Counted from the first letter of the stretch, positions 11,873-22,148 are shown. The stretch: 64,000 nucleotides of DNA from Evernia prunastri (GCA_003184365.1 NKYR01000008.1:310001-374000); one strand, 5' to 3'. Made by a program: numbers and translations. The notes: generated by a model from the sequence alone, not told the origin.

Positions 11873-11899
11873 GGTGTAGCTGAATGCATTGATTCCGGT

Positions 11900-12028
11900 A
11901 TGAACGGAATAATAGCTATTAAGGTCTAATGATGGCAGAAGGCCGATATTTGTGGGCAGGGCCAAGCCGCGCTAGGCCCGATTCGGCCAGATAGAGGAGT
12001 CATGGTGTTGTGAGCTGGAACCATGACA
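11900..12028. repeat. LTR-like repeat B, copy 2 (129 bp)
   Basis: Exact second copy of 11047-11175, lying 27 bp right of repeat A copy 2. Its right edge abuts the degraded reverse-transcriptase region of the LINE, so it forms the right border of the whole insertion. Confidence 0.7.
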
Positions 12029-13261
12029 TATTCGTAGAACCTCAGTCGTCTATCTCTCATATGCGTGACGAAAAGTAATTAATAAGTCTTCGCTAAATAT
12101 GCTATGCGTCTAGCGAGAATAAACTTTATTATTTTTTCTATGATGTTTAGTAATGTAATAGATCTATATTTCTTGAAAATAGAGTGATTCTTTTCCGATT
12201 TAGAAAGAATCACTATTACTAAGACTTTAAAGTAATTTGAATAATAGTCGTTTGTAAAATATGCATTAAATATTCGATGTAGATATAAGAGAAGAATAAC
12301 GCTAGTCTCTTTGAGAATAAGATTCGATATTTCGTTCTCGTCTGCGATCTTTTTTGATGAAGATTACAATATCGTCTTCTTAATCTCGTCGATGATGATA
12401 GTCTATATTATATGAACATTTAAATATATTATGTCGTCGTCGATATCGATTAGATCAGTCTGGACAGACGATGAGAAGAACGTTCTAAGCAGTAGATTGA
12501 TCTTAGTCTTCGACTCGCTGATCTTCAATTTATTTTCGTCGCTTAATGAGAAAAGATAGATCTATTTTATTAGCTATTTGCGAGTTCATTTAATCTTCTT
12601 TCATATTATCTCAGACGATTCGTATACTTCTATAACGAACTCTTTAAAGACTTTCTTTATAGTCTTTTTGATGAGATTGTTTTTGAAGTTTTTGATTGTT
12701 CAATACTCGTTTTAGATCTTCTTCGTTAGCAGAAATCTTCATCTTCTCTTTAGACGATTAGATCTTCGTTAAGCTTCTTTATATTCAGGTGTGAAGCCTG
12801 ATTTGAATCGTGATGACATCCTACTGAGCGATATGAACTGAGTTATGACCGTCTGAAGAGCATTAATCATGATTATCACTTGGGAATCGATTTCGCTATT
12901 TGACAAAGTGGGTCTCTCCGTCTGCTGACTAAGGCACTCTTCGGAGTCAATGGCATTCTTCAGTACCTCTCTCAGCCTTCCGGAGTCTATTCGGTTGAAA
13001 TTTCGCCTGGGTTCTGGTCTGCAATAATTATACATATTGTAGGAAATGCCGAGAGCAGCTTACTTTGACATACCCCCAAAAGAGGCTCGGAACTGTGGCC
13101 CCCGCCCCCGCACTAAACACCCGAGAAGCCCTAAAAACCAAGCTTAATTGGTGTCTCCGAGCGGCCGGAATGCCGTCATCGGTACAGAGCAAACATCTTC
13201 ATGATGCTTACTTTATCTCTGCTCGCACGACCACACAACCAACAGCATCTCGCCGCACCAT

Positions 13262-14311
13262 ATGGGCGCCGCTGTAATTGGTGAGCATCCATACAAACTG
13301 GGTAGCTCACCGGAGCAATCATCATCCATGCAGAATTCTTCAGCCGACAACCTGCCCACCTTGTCCTCCACATGCCCCACGACAGATGCCACCGAGAACA
13401 CGTCCAGCGGCGGCAACGACACCCCCTCCCTCTCGAACCATGCATCAGATGTTCAACCCAGAGCTACGAAAAGAGCTGTCGCTTCGAAAGCGAACGCCGA
13501 AGCGGTCCGAACGGCCAAACTGCAGATCCGGTCAAAGCTACGAGAAGACTGGAGTTGGCCTCCGCCTTCCTCTCCTCCAGACGTTTTAGACCCCCAAGAG
13601 GCCATCTCCGAATGGCGTGAGCGAGACTCCGACTCCTCGCTTGCCTCCACACCACAAGACCACATCCCCGACCCGTACAAATACGACAGCCCGGACTCGT
13701 TACACCAACCTGTACTCTCACGGAAGCGTAAAAGAAGGCGTCGAATGGAGGAGGAAATGGAATGGAACGAAGGTCTCAGGACGTATGCTGAGCGGAGGGA
13801 TGCGTGGACCGGAGCAAAAACGAGGCCGATCACCCCGCCCCCATCTTTCACGTCTCCCTTCGAATCGCCCTATGCGCAGGAGCGACCTCCCACCAACGGC
13901 ACCACCACATCCGAACCGCCTTCTCCGTGTACTCTGGTTCCCGTCGCCCCTCCTATACTGCCACCGGATCATCTCATCCGCGCCGCCGTACAGCCGGCAA
14001 CTTACCCGTCGATCTACAGCAAAATCGTCGTCCAAGGCCTGGCACCCGCTGTTCCCATAAACCTCAAGGACGTCGTCAACTCTTTGGTCACGGGGTGGAA
14101 GAAGGATGGAGAATGGCCTCCTAAAAGCGACGCGGAGAAAGCTAGCCAGGCGCAAGCGGGAGCAGGAGAGGGGATGGGGATGGGTATGGGTATGGGGGCA
14201 CACCACCCGAGGAAGGCGGTCAGGAGAAGCGTGGGAAAGGTGAAGAGGGTGCTGGGGTTTGGACATGGCGAAAATGGTGGCGGGGAAGAGGAAGAGGGGA
14301 AGCCATTCTGA
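13262..14311 (+). CDS. Gag1-like clamp domain (DUF4050-type) protein
   Basis: Single exon, 349 aa. The N-terminal 90 residues are Ser/Thr-rich and disordered. A basic-acidic segment follows (LREDWSWPPPS about 97, KRKRRRRMEEEMEWNEGL about 158-175). Residues 245-285 carry the most conserved-looking block, YPSIYSKIVVQGLAPAVPI followed by NLKDVVNSLVTGWKKDGEWPP. This resembles the C-terminal clamp region of fungal Gag1-like (DUF4050) proteins, in which a short IPL-like helix precedes a W-x-x-x-G-x-W-P stretch. A run of Gly-Met repeats (about 306-314) and a basic tail end the protein. The family is linked to nutrient/TORC1-type signalling in yeasts; any such role here is inference. It lies 226 bp right of the LINE remnant, so its promoter abuts repetitive DNA. 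The ATG at 13262 is the first in frame. Confidence 0.6.
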   Translation: MGAAVIGEHPYKLGSSPEQSSSMQNSSADNLPTLSSTCPTTDATENTSSGGNDTPSLSNHASDVQPRATKRAVASKANAEAVRTAKLQIRSKLREDWSWPPPSSPPDVLDPQEAISEWRERDSDSSLASTPQDHIPDPYKYDSPDSLHQPVLSRKRKRRRRMEEEMEWNEGLRTYAERRDAWTGAKTRPITPPPSFTSPFESPYAQERPPTNGTTTSEPPSPCTLVPVAPPILPPDHLIRAAVQPATYPSIYSKIVVQGLAPAVPINLKDVVNSLVTGWKKDGEWPPKSDAEKASQAQAGAGEGMGMGMGMGAHHPRKAVRRSVGKVKRVLGFGHGENGGGEEEEGKPF

Positions 14312-14875
14312 GGAGCTGATGGATGTGGAAGAGGAGATATGTGCAATTTGTACAGACCGTTGGTTACATGGCGTGCCGTCACATAAATGCATATTTGCTG
14401 GCATATGTCGATAGTAGCAGGCATCTGGACCAGTCGAATGTAGATATCGATCTTCTTCTTCTTCTTCTGCAGCATATAGCCCATACCTACGCAGGAGTCC
14501 TCTATTCATGCATGGCCCTGCTTTCTCCGGACTGCTTCTTTAGGAGCTCCGATCTTTCAGCATGGGTGAAAATTCCGTCCAGAAAAACTTCACTTTGTTT
14601 CAAGCTCCTCCTCCGCTGATCCACGACCTTGTTTCTCTTTCACAGCGCTCAAGCCCACGGTACCAACGGTGAGAGACGTCAGGTGGATGAAGTGGAAGAT
14701 AGACTGGGAAGTCAATGGGCGTGGAAGTTGGAGAAATTCGTAAATGGCTCGGATTCGGGCTCGCTATTCAGATGTCGAAGTTCAAGCCCTGTCCTTTTGA
14801 TTCCTGAGACAGCTCTGGCTCTAGCTCGACCTCATCACGTCGAGGTAAGTCGGTGATATCCTTCTGGCTTGACAA
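14312..14875. other. Convergent intergenic
   Basis: 564 bp between the convergent Gag1-like and pRiA4b-like genes. It has a (CTT)n microsatellite at about 14452-14468. Short plus-strand frames here lack any recognisable motif. Confidence 0.4.
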
Positions 14876-15478
14876 TTACGCCTTGCCGTCCTTGCCGTCG
14901 CTGGACCAAGTATTGACGCCCAACCGTTCAACGCGGCTGCGAACGCTCTGAAGGTTCAATTGCCATGAGCTCGTACTCGCACCCGTTCCATTCGTACTAG
15001 ACGTCTCCTCCTGCCACGGCTTCTGGGTCGCATAGCCCTGCGCCCCAACACACACCACCTTGCCCTGCGTGCTGTGACTCGAGCGACCGAGCACCTGGAC
15101 CGCGTGGACGAGCCCGTGGTAGTCGCACATGAGGAATTTCTCCCGGAATCGGACATCGCAGAGGATCTCGTCCAGCCCTGTCGTGCGCGAGTCCCAGATG
15201 TCCTCTGGCTTGTTGTCGATGTCTTCTAGGATGGCGGCGATTGTCTCGGTGTTTTCTGGACGCTCAGTTTCCAGGGGGTTCCCGGTTACGACTGAGAACG
15301 AGGTGCGACCGGACGGGATCCCGTCTTCGCTCCAGTGGAAGGCGGCTTCGATGGCTCCTTCGAGCGTTTTGAAGGTGGTGTGGGGTGGGACGGATAGGAG
15401 GCGGCTGACGACGGGGTTGGATGTTTTGAGAAGGGTGACTTGAAGGAGGAAGTTGGGGGTCGGATCGGTGGGCGGCAT
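14876..15478 (-). CDS. Plasmid pRiA4b ORF3-like domain protein
   Basis: Single exon, 200 aa. Residues 10-60 read LLQVTLLKTSNPVVSRLLSV, then PPHTTFKTLEGAIEAAFHW. This matches the start of the pRiA4b ORF3-like fold (PF07929), a small beta-rich domain that opens with the same strand-turn-helix pattern and an F-x-W motif. The rest includes LDEILCDVRFREKFLMCDYH and a Ser/Thr-rich tail. Fungal members are common and of unknown function. The domain was first named from bacterial plasmids, so an old transfer is possible. No intron is needed. The next gene left is convergent; the next right (BET4) is on the same strand 248 bp upstream. Confidence 0.65.
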   Translation of the reverse strand: MPPTDPTPNFLLQVTLLKTSNPVVSRLLSVPPHTTFKTLEGAIEAAFHWSEDGIPSGRTSFSVVTGNPLETERPENTETIAAILEDIDNKPEDIWDSRTTGLDEILCDVRFREKFLMCDYHGLVHAVQVLGRSSHSTQGKVVCVGAQGYATQKPWQEETSSTNGTGASTSSWQLNLQSVRSRVERLGVNTWSSDGKDGKA

Positions 15479-15726
15479 GCTGTGCTGACGGTCAGGAAAG
15501 GCGTGTATTTGGAAATGTTAAGGAAACTCACCTCGTGGAATTCGAATGGTGGATATGGTGATGGATTGAAGCTGGCATGTGGAGGATTGTGAATCGAGAC
15601 TAGTAACTTAATCTTTGGGAAATGGAGGGCCTAGAAAGTCTGAAGGCTCAAACGATTCACTTCTTTGAAGTCCACTTTCAGGACAAGATATGCTTGGCTC
15701 ACTGTATATGACGACTTGACTGGCTT

Positions 15727-16970
15727 CTAACGTTTTGTCTGACCTTTCAAATCATTCCACCTCCCCAACCTTAGAGGATCTAGCTTGATGAGCTCATCAA
15801 TGTACTGATCAAGCCGGTTTACTTCTTCGCAACCGTCATTGCCAAGTTCCAGGTACAAGAGGCTTAGATGTACCAGTGATTGATAAATCCATTTGCAATC
15901 CTCGGCACCATCAAGCATCTCCCGGACCTTGATGATTTCTTTGTAGACATACGTCGTTCTTTCGGCATTAGTAAGTTCTGGAACCATTGACTCCGCAGCA
16001 TACTTCGGGTCGAACGTGCACATCAGATACTGGTGGTAAAACCACAGCGACTGATCCTCAGAACCCGCCCACAGCGCTCGCTCGATCAGCTCGAGTTCTT
16101 ACCAACACGTCAGCCGTAGATCATTCGACTCTCTTTAGGAACTGCTCACCTTCATCCAGAAATTTTCGCCTTGCCTCGTGGGTTGCTCCCCTCTCATCGA
16201 GAAGCCTCGGAATCAGTTTGCTCCGATTATGCCAGGCAGAAAAGTTTGACAAGTTCCAATTGATCATCTTCGTCGTATACTCAAACTCTGTTTCTGTCAT
16301 TGACGTGGTTAAGCCTTCAGCTCGTAGCGCGTTACTTTGCAAAGCTGAAACAACAGTCCTTCGATAGCCCCAGCCCTGGAAATTCCTGCTGTCGAGATTC
16401 AGCATCTTGCCTGCCAGCGCGAGCTCTTGCTGCCAGAATCTCCGCGCTTGTGATGCTGGTAGAAGACGAGTAGACTCTTCCAGGAGCCAGAGACGGTATT
16501 TCCATATCCAGTAGCATTTTGGAAATTGTCGCAGGAGAGGGACAAGGAAAGCAAGATCGCCGGATATCAGATTGACAATAGCCTCATGACTGGAAGAGCT
16601 GTCATCACCTAGGTCACCAAAGCTTGCGCGTTCAAAATGCTGCCTTAGAACCAAACGGCGGTGGTTCCAAATTGTATAGTACTCTGGGTTCCATTTTAGC
16701 AATTTAGATGTCAATTCCAACGTCTCCGTGCTAAATTGATGCTGTCGAATCTAGGTACTTATGAGTATCAACATAACCATCTAGCGAGTCTGCCTACTCT
16801 TTCATTCACGGAATCTACCAATCTCTTGTAGTCCTGTATCTTCTGTTGCTCTTTTCTCCGTTCCTGATCTGTTGCTGGTTGTACCCCACCGCCACGAGGT
16901 ACCCCATGCTGTATGTCTGTTATCAGCGAGAACTTCTACCCCATAATCTTGCTAAACATACACTCGACAT
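15727..16970 (-). CDS. bet4: Rab geranylgeranyltransferase alpha subunit
   Basis: Four exons: 16962-16970, 16798-16908, 16150-16750 and 15727-16097, totalling 1092 nt and 363 aa. The introns are 53, 47 and 52 bp. The N-terminus reads M-S-S-H-G-V-P-R, the usual start of this subunit. Protein prenyltransferase alpha repeats are clear: WNPEYYTIWNHRR, FPKCYWIWKYRLWLL, LDSRNFQGWGYRR and WNLSNFSAWHNRSKLI, each with the N-x-x-x-W-x-x-R core. A C-terminal block (ALWAGSEDQSLWFYHQYLM) completes the fold. With the beta subunit (Bet2) and the escort protein (Mrs6) it geranylgeranylates Rab GTPases for vesicle traffic. The first coding exon is just 9 nt. The gene is divergent from the APC/C activator with only 307 bp between starts. 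Confidence 0.93.
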
Positions 16971-17277
16971 CTGGTCACTTTTTATGTGATAGCAAAGCTG
17001 GTGAAATGGATACGGAAGGAAGTCGCAACTCTGATGTTGATGCCTGTAGTCAGCCCTACGCTCTTGGCGCTGGTCTTCTCCGCCGTCCAATTACCGTCCG
17101 AGGTTTTCCATCCCAACCATGTCCATCGACGTCGAGGGTCAGGTGTATACTATCTTTACCAACATGCTTCGTAGGAACTGCTATGCCTTGAGAGGACATA
17201 CTCGAGCTTGACCCCAACCAGCTCAATACATTCATTACGTTCTTTCTTTTGCTGCTAGCACAAGCGTCGTCAATCCA
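16971..17277. promoter_or_regulatory. Shared divergent promoter (bet4 / APC/C activator)
   Basis: 307 bp separate the two start codons on opposite strands. The stretch just before 17278 is pyrimidine-rich (TTCTTTCTTTTGCTG), as in many fungal promoters and 5' UTRs. No defined TATA box seen. Confidence 0.45.
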
Positions 17278-20075
17278 ATGCCCCGCGTCATTTCTGCTTC
17301 TGTAGACGACAATCTTTACTCTGCGAACCTTCTCTCCGCTTTAGAAGTTCGATATACTCGACTTTCCCATGCTGCATCGGCCATTGAGCTTCGAGGCTCT
17401 CGGCAACCCAAATATGCTACTGCTAGACCTCGCAAGTGCAAGGGTCGACGTTCTCTTCGTGCTGCTTCTTCTATTCCCTTGAGTGAGACGAGCAACAGTG
17501 CTCGCAGGTCTATCTCAAAGCCTAGTATTAGCGGATCAAGCGACTCTTTCCCCTCTTTACTCGCTTCTAAGTCCGACGAAAGCTGCATTCTAAATCCTGG
17601 TCATGGCTTGGGCAATGGTGCAGGCTCGTATCCGTCACCGCCAGCCTCCAATCATGATGCTCCTCGCACTTCACTGACAGAAAGCCGCACCAGCGAAGAC
17701 ATTGATCCTTCACCATTCCCTCTAACTCCAGTACCATTACCGTCGACCTCAGTCACCGACGATGGGGGACCTCGAACACCAAGAGGACGACGCACTAATG
17801 CTACAGCAACATATCGGACTCCATCAACATCACCTGATCGATACATCCCCAATCGGTATACTCCACAGGATGCCTCAAAAACATTTCGCGTGGGCAAATC
17901 TCCCCAAAAACTTTCGAGTGCTGAGAAACTTTTGCGCCATCGGTCAGCTACGCCAGATCCGTTCGGTCCTCTGAATGTAGGGCGGACAAGAGAGGCAAGA
18001 ATCAATGCTTCTGCCAGTGCAGACCCGCGTGCTGTTCAGACTCGCATTCGGACGATCGGAACCACAAATGTGCAACATCCTCCTCAGGACCCGCTGGCAC
18101 TTCAGAATAGGCAAGCTAGTGTAGGCGCAATATGGAATGTTGGTGGAGGCTCTCAAGCAATCCCGTCAGGTCCTGTTCGAGGGGTTTCTGATGGACGGGG
18201 TGGGTTGATCAGCAGTGGATCGAATGCACCAATGTTCACGTCTCACTTCTTTGATGATCATGTTCTAGATGAAGACAACAACCAACTGGAAGGTCGACTA
18301 GCTGTGGCCTTGGATATCGACCAGATATGCAAGGTGCTGGATATCTCTAAGTCTTCCGTGCAAGCGAGGAGTGTGAGCACTGGCTCGATTGGAGTAAAGC
18401 GAAATCATTCATATGTGGAAGCTAGGACACGATGGATAAACGATCAGTGGGTGCGTGAAGATTCACGGTTGCGTGAGTTTACCATTTCCCTCGCTTGCCA
18501 TGAGCACCTGGTATTCAGCGGCGCTTCTTTTCCCTTGAACAGAGTCATGACTTGCTTACCTCACAACAACAAACATGCTAACGTACTGAGGATAAACAGC
18601 AAGAAAGCATCGGAAGACTGAGCCTAGAGCGGTTCCATCCATACCTTTCAGATAAGTCCTCGATGAAGCTCAGCAGAGAGCATGTCTGATAGTGTCCCAC
18701 AGTCCTGGACGCTCCTAACCTGCGAGATGATTATTACTGCACCGTTCTAGCTTATTGCCATAGTGCTCATACTCTTGCCGTGGGTCTCGGCAACAGAGTA
18801 TATCTTTGGTCGGAAACTTTTGGAGTTCGGTACCCACCGGAGGATCCGGATACTCGCGGATCAACGTTTGTCACATCGCTGGCATTTTCTTCTACCGAAG
18901 GCGGTCACAGCATCCTGGCCATTGGACGTAATACTGGGCATATAAGTCTGTGGAGTCTGGCTGATCTCGAAAATGTCAGATTTCAGTCTCATCAGCCATG
19001 TGCCATTGCGTGTGTATCTTTCAAGCCCGTCACCACTCGCAGGCCTTCGGAGCATTTTGGCTGTATGATGCCCACTGAAGAGCTTCTTGTGGGCGACGAA
19101 GTTGGCAACGTCTATTACTACGCTGTCGAGTGGATGAGCAAGCAGCAGGCCGACATACATGGATGGACTGGAGCTATGACCCTCATGGCAAAAATCTCGG
19201 TTCACAGTCAACAGCTGTGTGGCCTTGCTTGGTCGCCTGATGGTGACTACTTTGCTACAGGCGCGAATGACAACATCTGCTGCTTATTCGAGGTCAAAGA
19301 CGTTCTAGCACCTCCTGATACCCCACAAGACTTTTCAAGTCGCTTCAGAAGTCCGCTTCAAACCATTATTGGTGGTTTCGGGTTGCCAACCTTTACCGCA
19401 AGAACGCAGACTCCTTCCGAAGTCATGGGTGTCTTAGCCAATGGTGTACATGTTCAGCGCACCAGAATTACTCCTGGTCAGAATGGCTCGCTACTCATCG
19501 GTGAGGGGCGCCAAAAGCACAGGTGGGTCCACAGCGCTGCTATCAAAGCTATCGCTTTCTGTCCGTGGCAACGTGGATTGATTGCAACGGGCGGTGGCTC
19601 CAACGACCGAGCAATCCATTTCTACCACACTTTTTCAGGAGCCTGTCTTGCTACCATCCACTGCTATGCTCAAGTGACATCTCTGATCTGGTCAACAACA
19701 CGCCGAGAGATAGCGGCTACATTTGGCTACGCGCAACCTGACCACCCCTATCGCGTTGCTGTCTTCTCATGGCCCGAGTGCCAGCAGGTCGTCGCGATAC
19801 CGTGGGCGAGTGACATGCGTGCTCTCTACGCTGTTCCTTACCCTGGTGGACCTGGGGAGGCAGTCTCTGACTCGAGTATGGGCGAAATATGGTACTCGAG
19901 GACAAGGGACGAAGGGTGTATTGTGGTCGCGTGCTCTGATGAGTCGGTGAAGTTCCATGAGGTGTGGAGCGGGTCAAGAAAGTCTACGGGTGTGAACAAG
20001 GGATTGTTGGGCGGGAGTGATATTCTGGAGGGGCTGGAGGGGATTGAGAAAGAAGGAACCCAAGTCATTCGTTGA
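17278..20075 (+). CDS. ama1: Cdc20/Fizzy-family APC/C activator, Ama1/Mfr1-like
   Basis: Three exons: 17278-18472, 18600-18651 and 18701-20075 (2622 nt, 873 aa). Intron 1 is GT-AG (127 bp). Intron 2 (49 bp) runs ATAAGT...CAC, an AT-AC type. Key features are a C-box DRYIPNR at about residue 187, which binds the APC/C; a junction peptide PSIPFRVLDAPNL that opens the WD40 propeller in this family; seven WD-like blades (LAVGLGNRVYLWSE, LLVGDEVGNVYYYAVEW, GLAWSPDGDYFATGANDN, IATGGGSNDRAIHFYHT and others); and a C-terminal Ile-Arg tail (QVIR), the second APC/C docking element. A long disordered N-terminal region is typical of meiosis-specific activators. The expected role is substrate recruitment to the anaphase-promoting complex in meiosis or sporulation. 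Without intron 2 the frame meets a stop just after PFR, so the unusual splice is required. Confidence 0.85.
18652..18700 (+). other. AT-AC intron (U2-type) in the APC/C activator
   Basis: 49 bp, starting ATAAGT (GTAAGT with G1 to A) and ending CCCAC. The upstream exon ends ...TTCAG and the downstream exon begins AGTCCTGGAC, giving P-F-R-V-L-D-A-P. A CTGAT branch-like site lies at 18686-18690, with its adenosine 11 nt from the 3' end. No GT-AG or GC-AG pair nearby restores the required frame. Confidence 0.75.
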
Positions 20076-20270
20076 ATGGTCTTCCCGGGCTTGATCCATC
20101 TGCTTTTATCGCAAACGTGGTGCTGGCTGAGTCTCTTGTTTTTCTGTAGAGGTGATGAAACTCACCACGATGACAGAGCCAGGGTATGCATTGCTTATCG
20201 CTTACACATCGTGTCCCTAGAGAATACTCCCGTCCTAAAATTAACGTGTTCGATGAGAATGTCCCAATGC

Positions 20271-20831
20271 TTATCCCTCTGCACCCCGCTGGGATATACC
20301 TTCGCGCCTTGACCTCGAGTCGATCTTCCCAACTCCCATTTCCAGCTCATTCCAAAAACCAGCCTCTGTCATCCCGTACTTGGTAAACCGCTTTGGAAAT
20401 TGCGCTGCTGCATCTGTCGTCGAACGTCGCGCGAAGGCGACTTGCTTGCCGATGGCGTACTCCAGTTTAGGGCTTTCGTCCAAGCCAGAGATCGGGGCGA
20501 TGGCACCGTTTTGACTACCAAGGAGGGAGACTCCCTCATCCACACAGGTGCATGATTGCACGTCGGTGGCTAGTTGGCGATCTTGGTCTTGGTGTGACTG
20601 GAGGTTCGAGAGCTGGAAAGCCGTTTTCGCCCCTTTGCCTTCGGATAGATCTCTTTCTTCGTCGAATATCACACTGCAGAGTTTGGCTTGTCGGCGGTGA
20701 TCGATGTACATGCAGAGGCTGATGCCGATTCCGAGGATGACGGCGATGAAGAGTAGGTAGGTGAGTATGTACAAGGCCATCCGGAAATCTGTGGCGGGGA
20801 CCGGTGCGGTCGTGCTGAAGATGTTGCTCAT
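20271..20831 (-). CDS. Small single-pass membrane protein, unrecognised
   Basis: Single exon, 186 aa. A short extracytoplasmic-type N-terminus (M-S-N-I-F-S-T-T-A-P) is followed by one hydrophobic segment, residues 18-42 (ALYILTYLLFIAVILGIGIS), then a basic DHRRQAK stop-transfer and a soluble tail. Later segments include DEERDLSEGKGAK, a CTC motif and an Arg/Ser-rich C-terminus. This is a type III-like topology with the tail inside, but no family is recognised. It is convergent with the APC/C activator, 195 bp away. Confidence 0.55.
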   Translation of the reverse strand: MSNIFSTTAPVPATDFRMALYILTYLLFIAVILGIGISLCMYIDHRRQAKLCSVIFDEERDLSEGKGAKTAFQLSNLQSHQDQDRQLATDVQSCTCVDEGVSLLGSQNGAIAPISGLDESPKLEYAIGKQVAFARRSTTDAAAQFPKRFTKYGMTEAGFWNELEMGVGKIDSRSRREGISQRGAEG

Positions 20832-22148
20832 GGTGGGGGGATGGGGTTGTGGGGTTCGGGTTTCGACGGATGTGTTACATGTGAGTGTGGGTGTGAGAGT
20901 CGAGGAATAGAGGAGAGAGGATAGAAGAGAAGAGACCTGTGTGTCTTGGTATTGGGAGAATTGTCTTGTCAGATTAAAGAAAACGCGCAGTTACGCTCAT
21001 GGTTTCGAGTCAAGTATAAGTAGCAGTCGAAGAGGACTAATATAAGGCTTTGTTGACTTGCACGAAACCTTTCTTTTCAAAGGGAAAAGGCTCCGAAATC
21101 ACCTCCGGAAGACCGCGGTACGGAATTCGTAAGCATCATGGAGGCTGAACCTTCTGCGCTCAAGCAAATCGTAATGTCACATACGAACTTACCTTCCGAT
21201 GTTCCTCGTTTGTGACCGTCTTCAGCAACTCCCTCCGCTATAACCCTGCGCCCTTCAAGGTCATTTCAAAGAACATTTGGACAGATTGAAGAACCCCCTA
21301 AGCATGTCGGATTTCCAAAGTGCTCTTCCGAACTATTTTTAAGCCCCTTATTCGCGTTTAGACGTCTCCATGGTAGTCCATATGCTCGACGTGGCCATGG
21401 GTCTTCGCCACGCATGGAGCGCATGCGATTTTAAAAGCCTCAAGACATCTAGCGAAAAGAAATCATAAAGCCCAAAACCACATCGCTCAGCATTCCAAAC
21501 AACGACGGAAGGAGTGTTTGGGTCATTGCTGGTCAACAAAGTAACGAAGACTCGTTCAAAACATGATGTGGTAAGTTAAGTAGATAGAGAAAAAGGAGCC
21601 GTCGTCTTCCGTAGGCTGTACGGTGGGGCTAACCTAGTGCATGAGTGTTCTGGAGTGTGGGCTGGACGATGCAGATCGCAGGTTTGTTCAAGTTGGCTCT
21701 CAGCAACCGTAGCCTGCAATGAAGAGATTAACATATCAAAGCAACGACATACCAAAGCTACGGAGAAATGAGAGAAGGCATCCGATGTCCTCATCCTCGG
21801 GAAGACACCTTCTTGGAAAACGTGGTGTAGCAGTCATCGCAGCTCACGGTGTGTAGGGAACTCCTGGTGAGATGCATGCTCCATTACATAAAATGTCCAC
21901 GATGTAGCGAGTTTCCTAGACGACTTCAGGGTAAAGTTGGAGCTCGGATTGGTCACTGGTGGGACGTTGATGTCTTGGCATTTGGGCCTCGGCATTTACA
22001 ACTCAGCCTTATGAAGCCGCTAGCGCATCTTAGCTCGCACAAAGTCTCGCTAGGCGAAAATGCAAGCTCGACCTCACTTTCCCACCCATAGCAATCAACC
22101 TCCAACCATCTTAACGTCCCAACCCCCCCCCCCCCCTAAACCGTCAGG
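20832..22148. other. Intergenic with RPS6 promoter
   Basis: 1.3 kb between the divergent membrane-protein gene and RPS6. Short minus-strand frames (21348-21539, 21576-21794) show nothing recognisable. Immediately upstream of RPS6 is a pyrimidine-rich leader with a C14 tract at 22123-22136, as is common for ribosomal-protein genes. Confidence 0.45.

Larger units (their letters stand above)
8630..13035 (-). mobile_element. RIP-degraded LINE (Tad1-like, RT plus RNase H), interrupted at 10286-12028
   Basis: An AT-rich block on the minus strand, full of stops but with readable relics in LINE order. At 12980-13035 the endonuclease-linker-like RPEPRRNFNRIDSGRL is seen. At about 12078-12235 lies reverse-transcriptase-like text (VIVILSKSEKN, YRSITLLNIIEKII, ARRIAYLAKTY), matching the usual V-V-L-P-K-P-G-K and Y-R-P-I-A-L-L-N pattern. 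After the insertion, at about 9533-9600, RNase H-like FYTNDSEINKKIEAAAIFYT appears (intact forms read YTDGSGxxGxxGAAA). At 8690-8905 is the C-terminal zinc-knuckle region CECG...LQTARHLLHEYR, then FIKRTGFIE. Replacement of Gly, Pro, Arg and Ala codons by Ser, Leu, Lys, Ile and stops, with very high TA content, is what C-to-T RIP produces. The 5' part (ORF1 and most of the endonuclease) is missing. Boundaries are approximate. Confidence 0.75.

Noticed and set aside
10281..11877. Target-site duplication for element A
   Set aside because: The outer 5-mers (CGATA and GGTGT) do not match. The displaced TGTAG around copy 2 is suggestive but not adjacent to both ends.
13718..14509. 263-codon minus-strand frame antisense to the Gag1-like gene
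   Set aside because: It mirrors a GC- and proline-rich coding frame on the plus strand and has a low-complexity composition.
18601..18700. Reading the APC/C activator as a pseudogene or two separate genes because of stops between its halves
   Set aside because: The halves together contain the C-box, a full propeller and the IR tail. A single 49-bp AT-AC intron restores the conserved junction, so a broken gene is the less economical reading.
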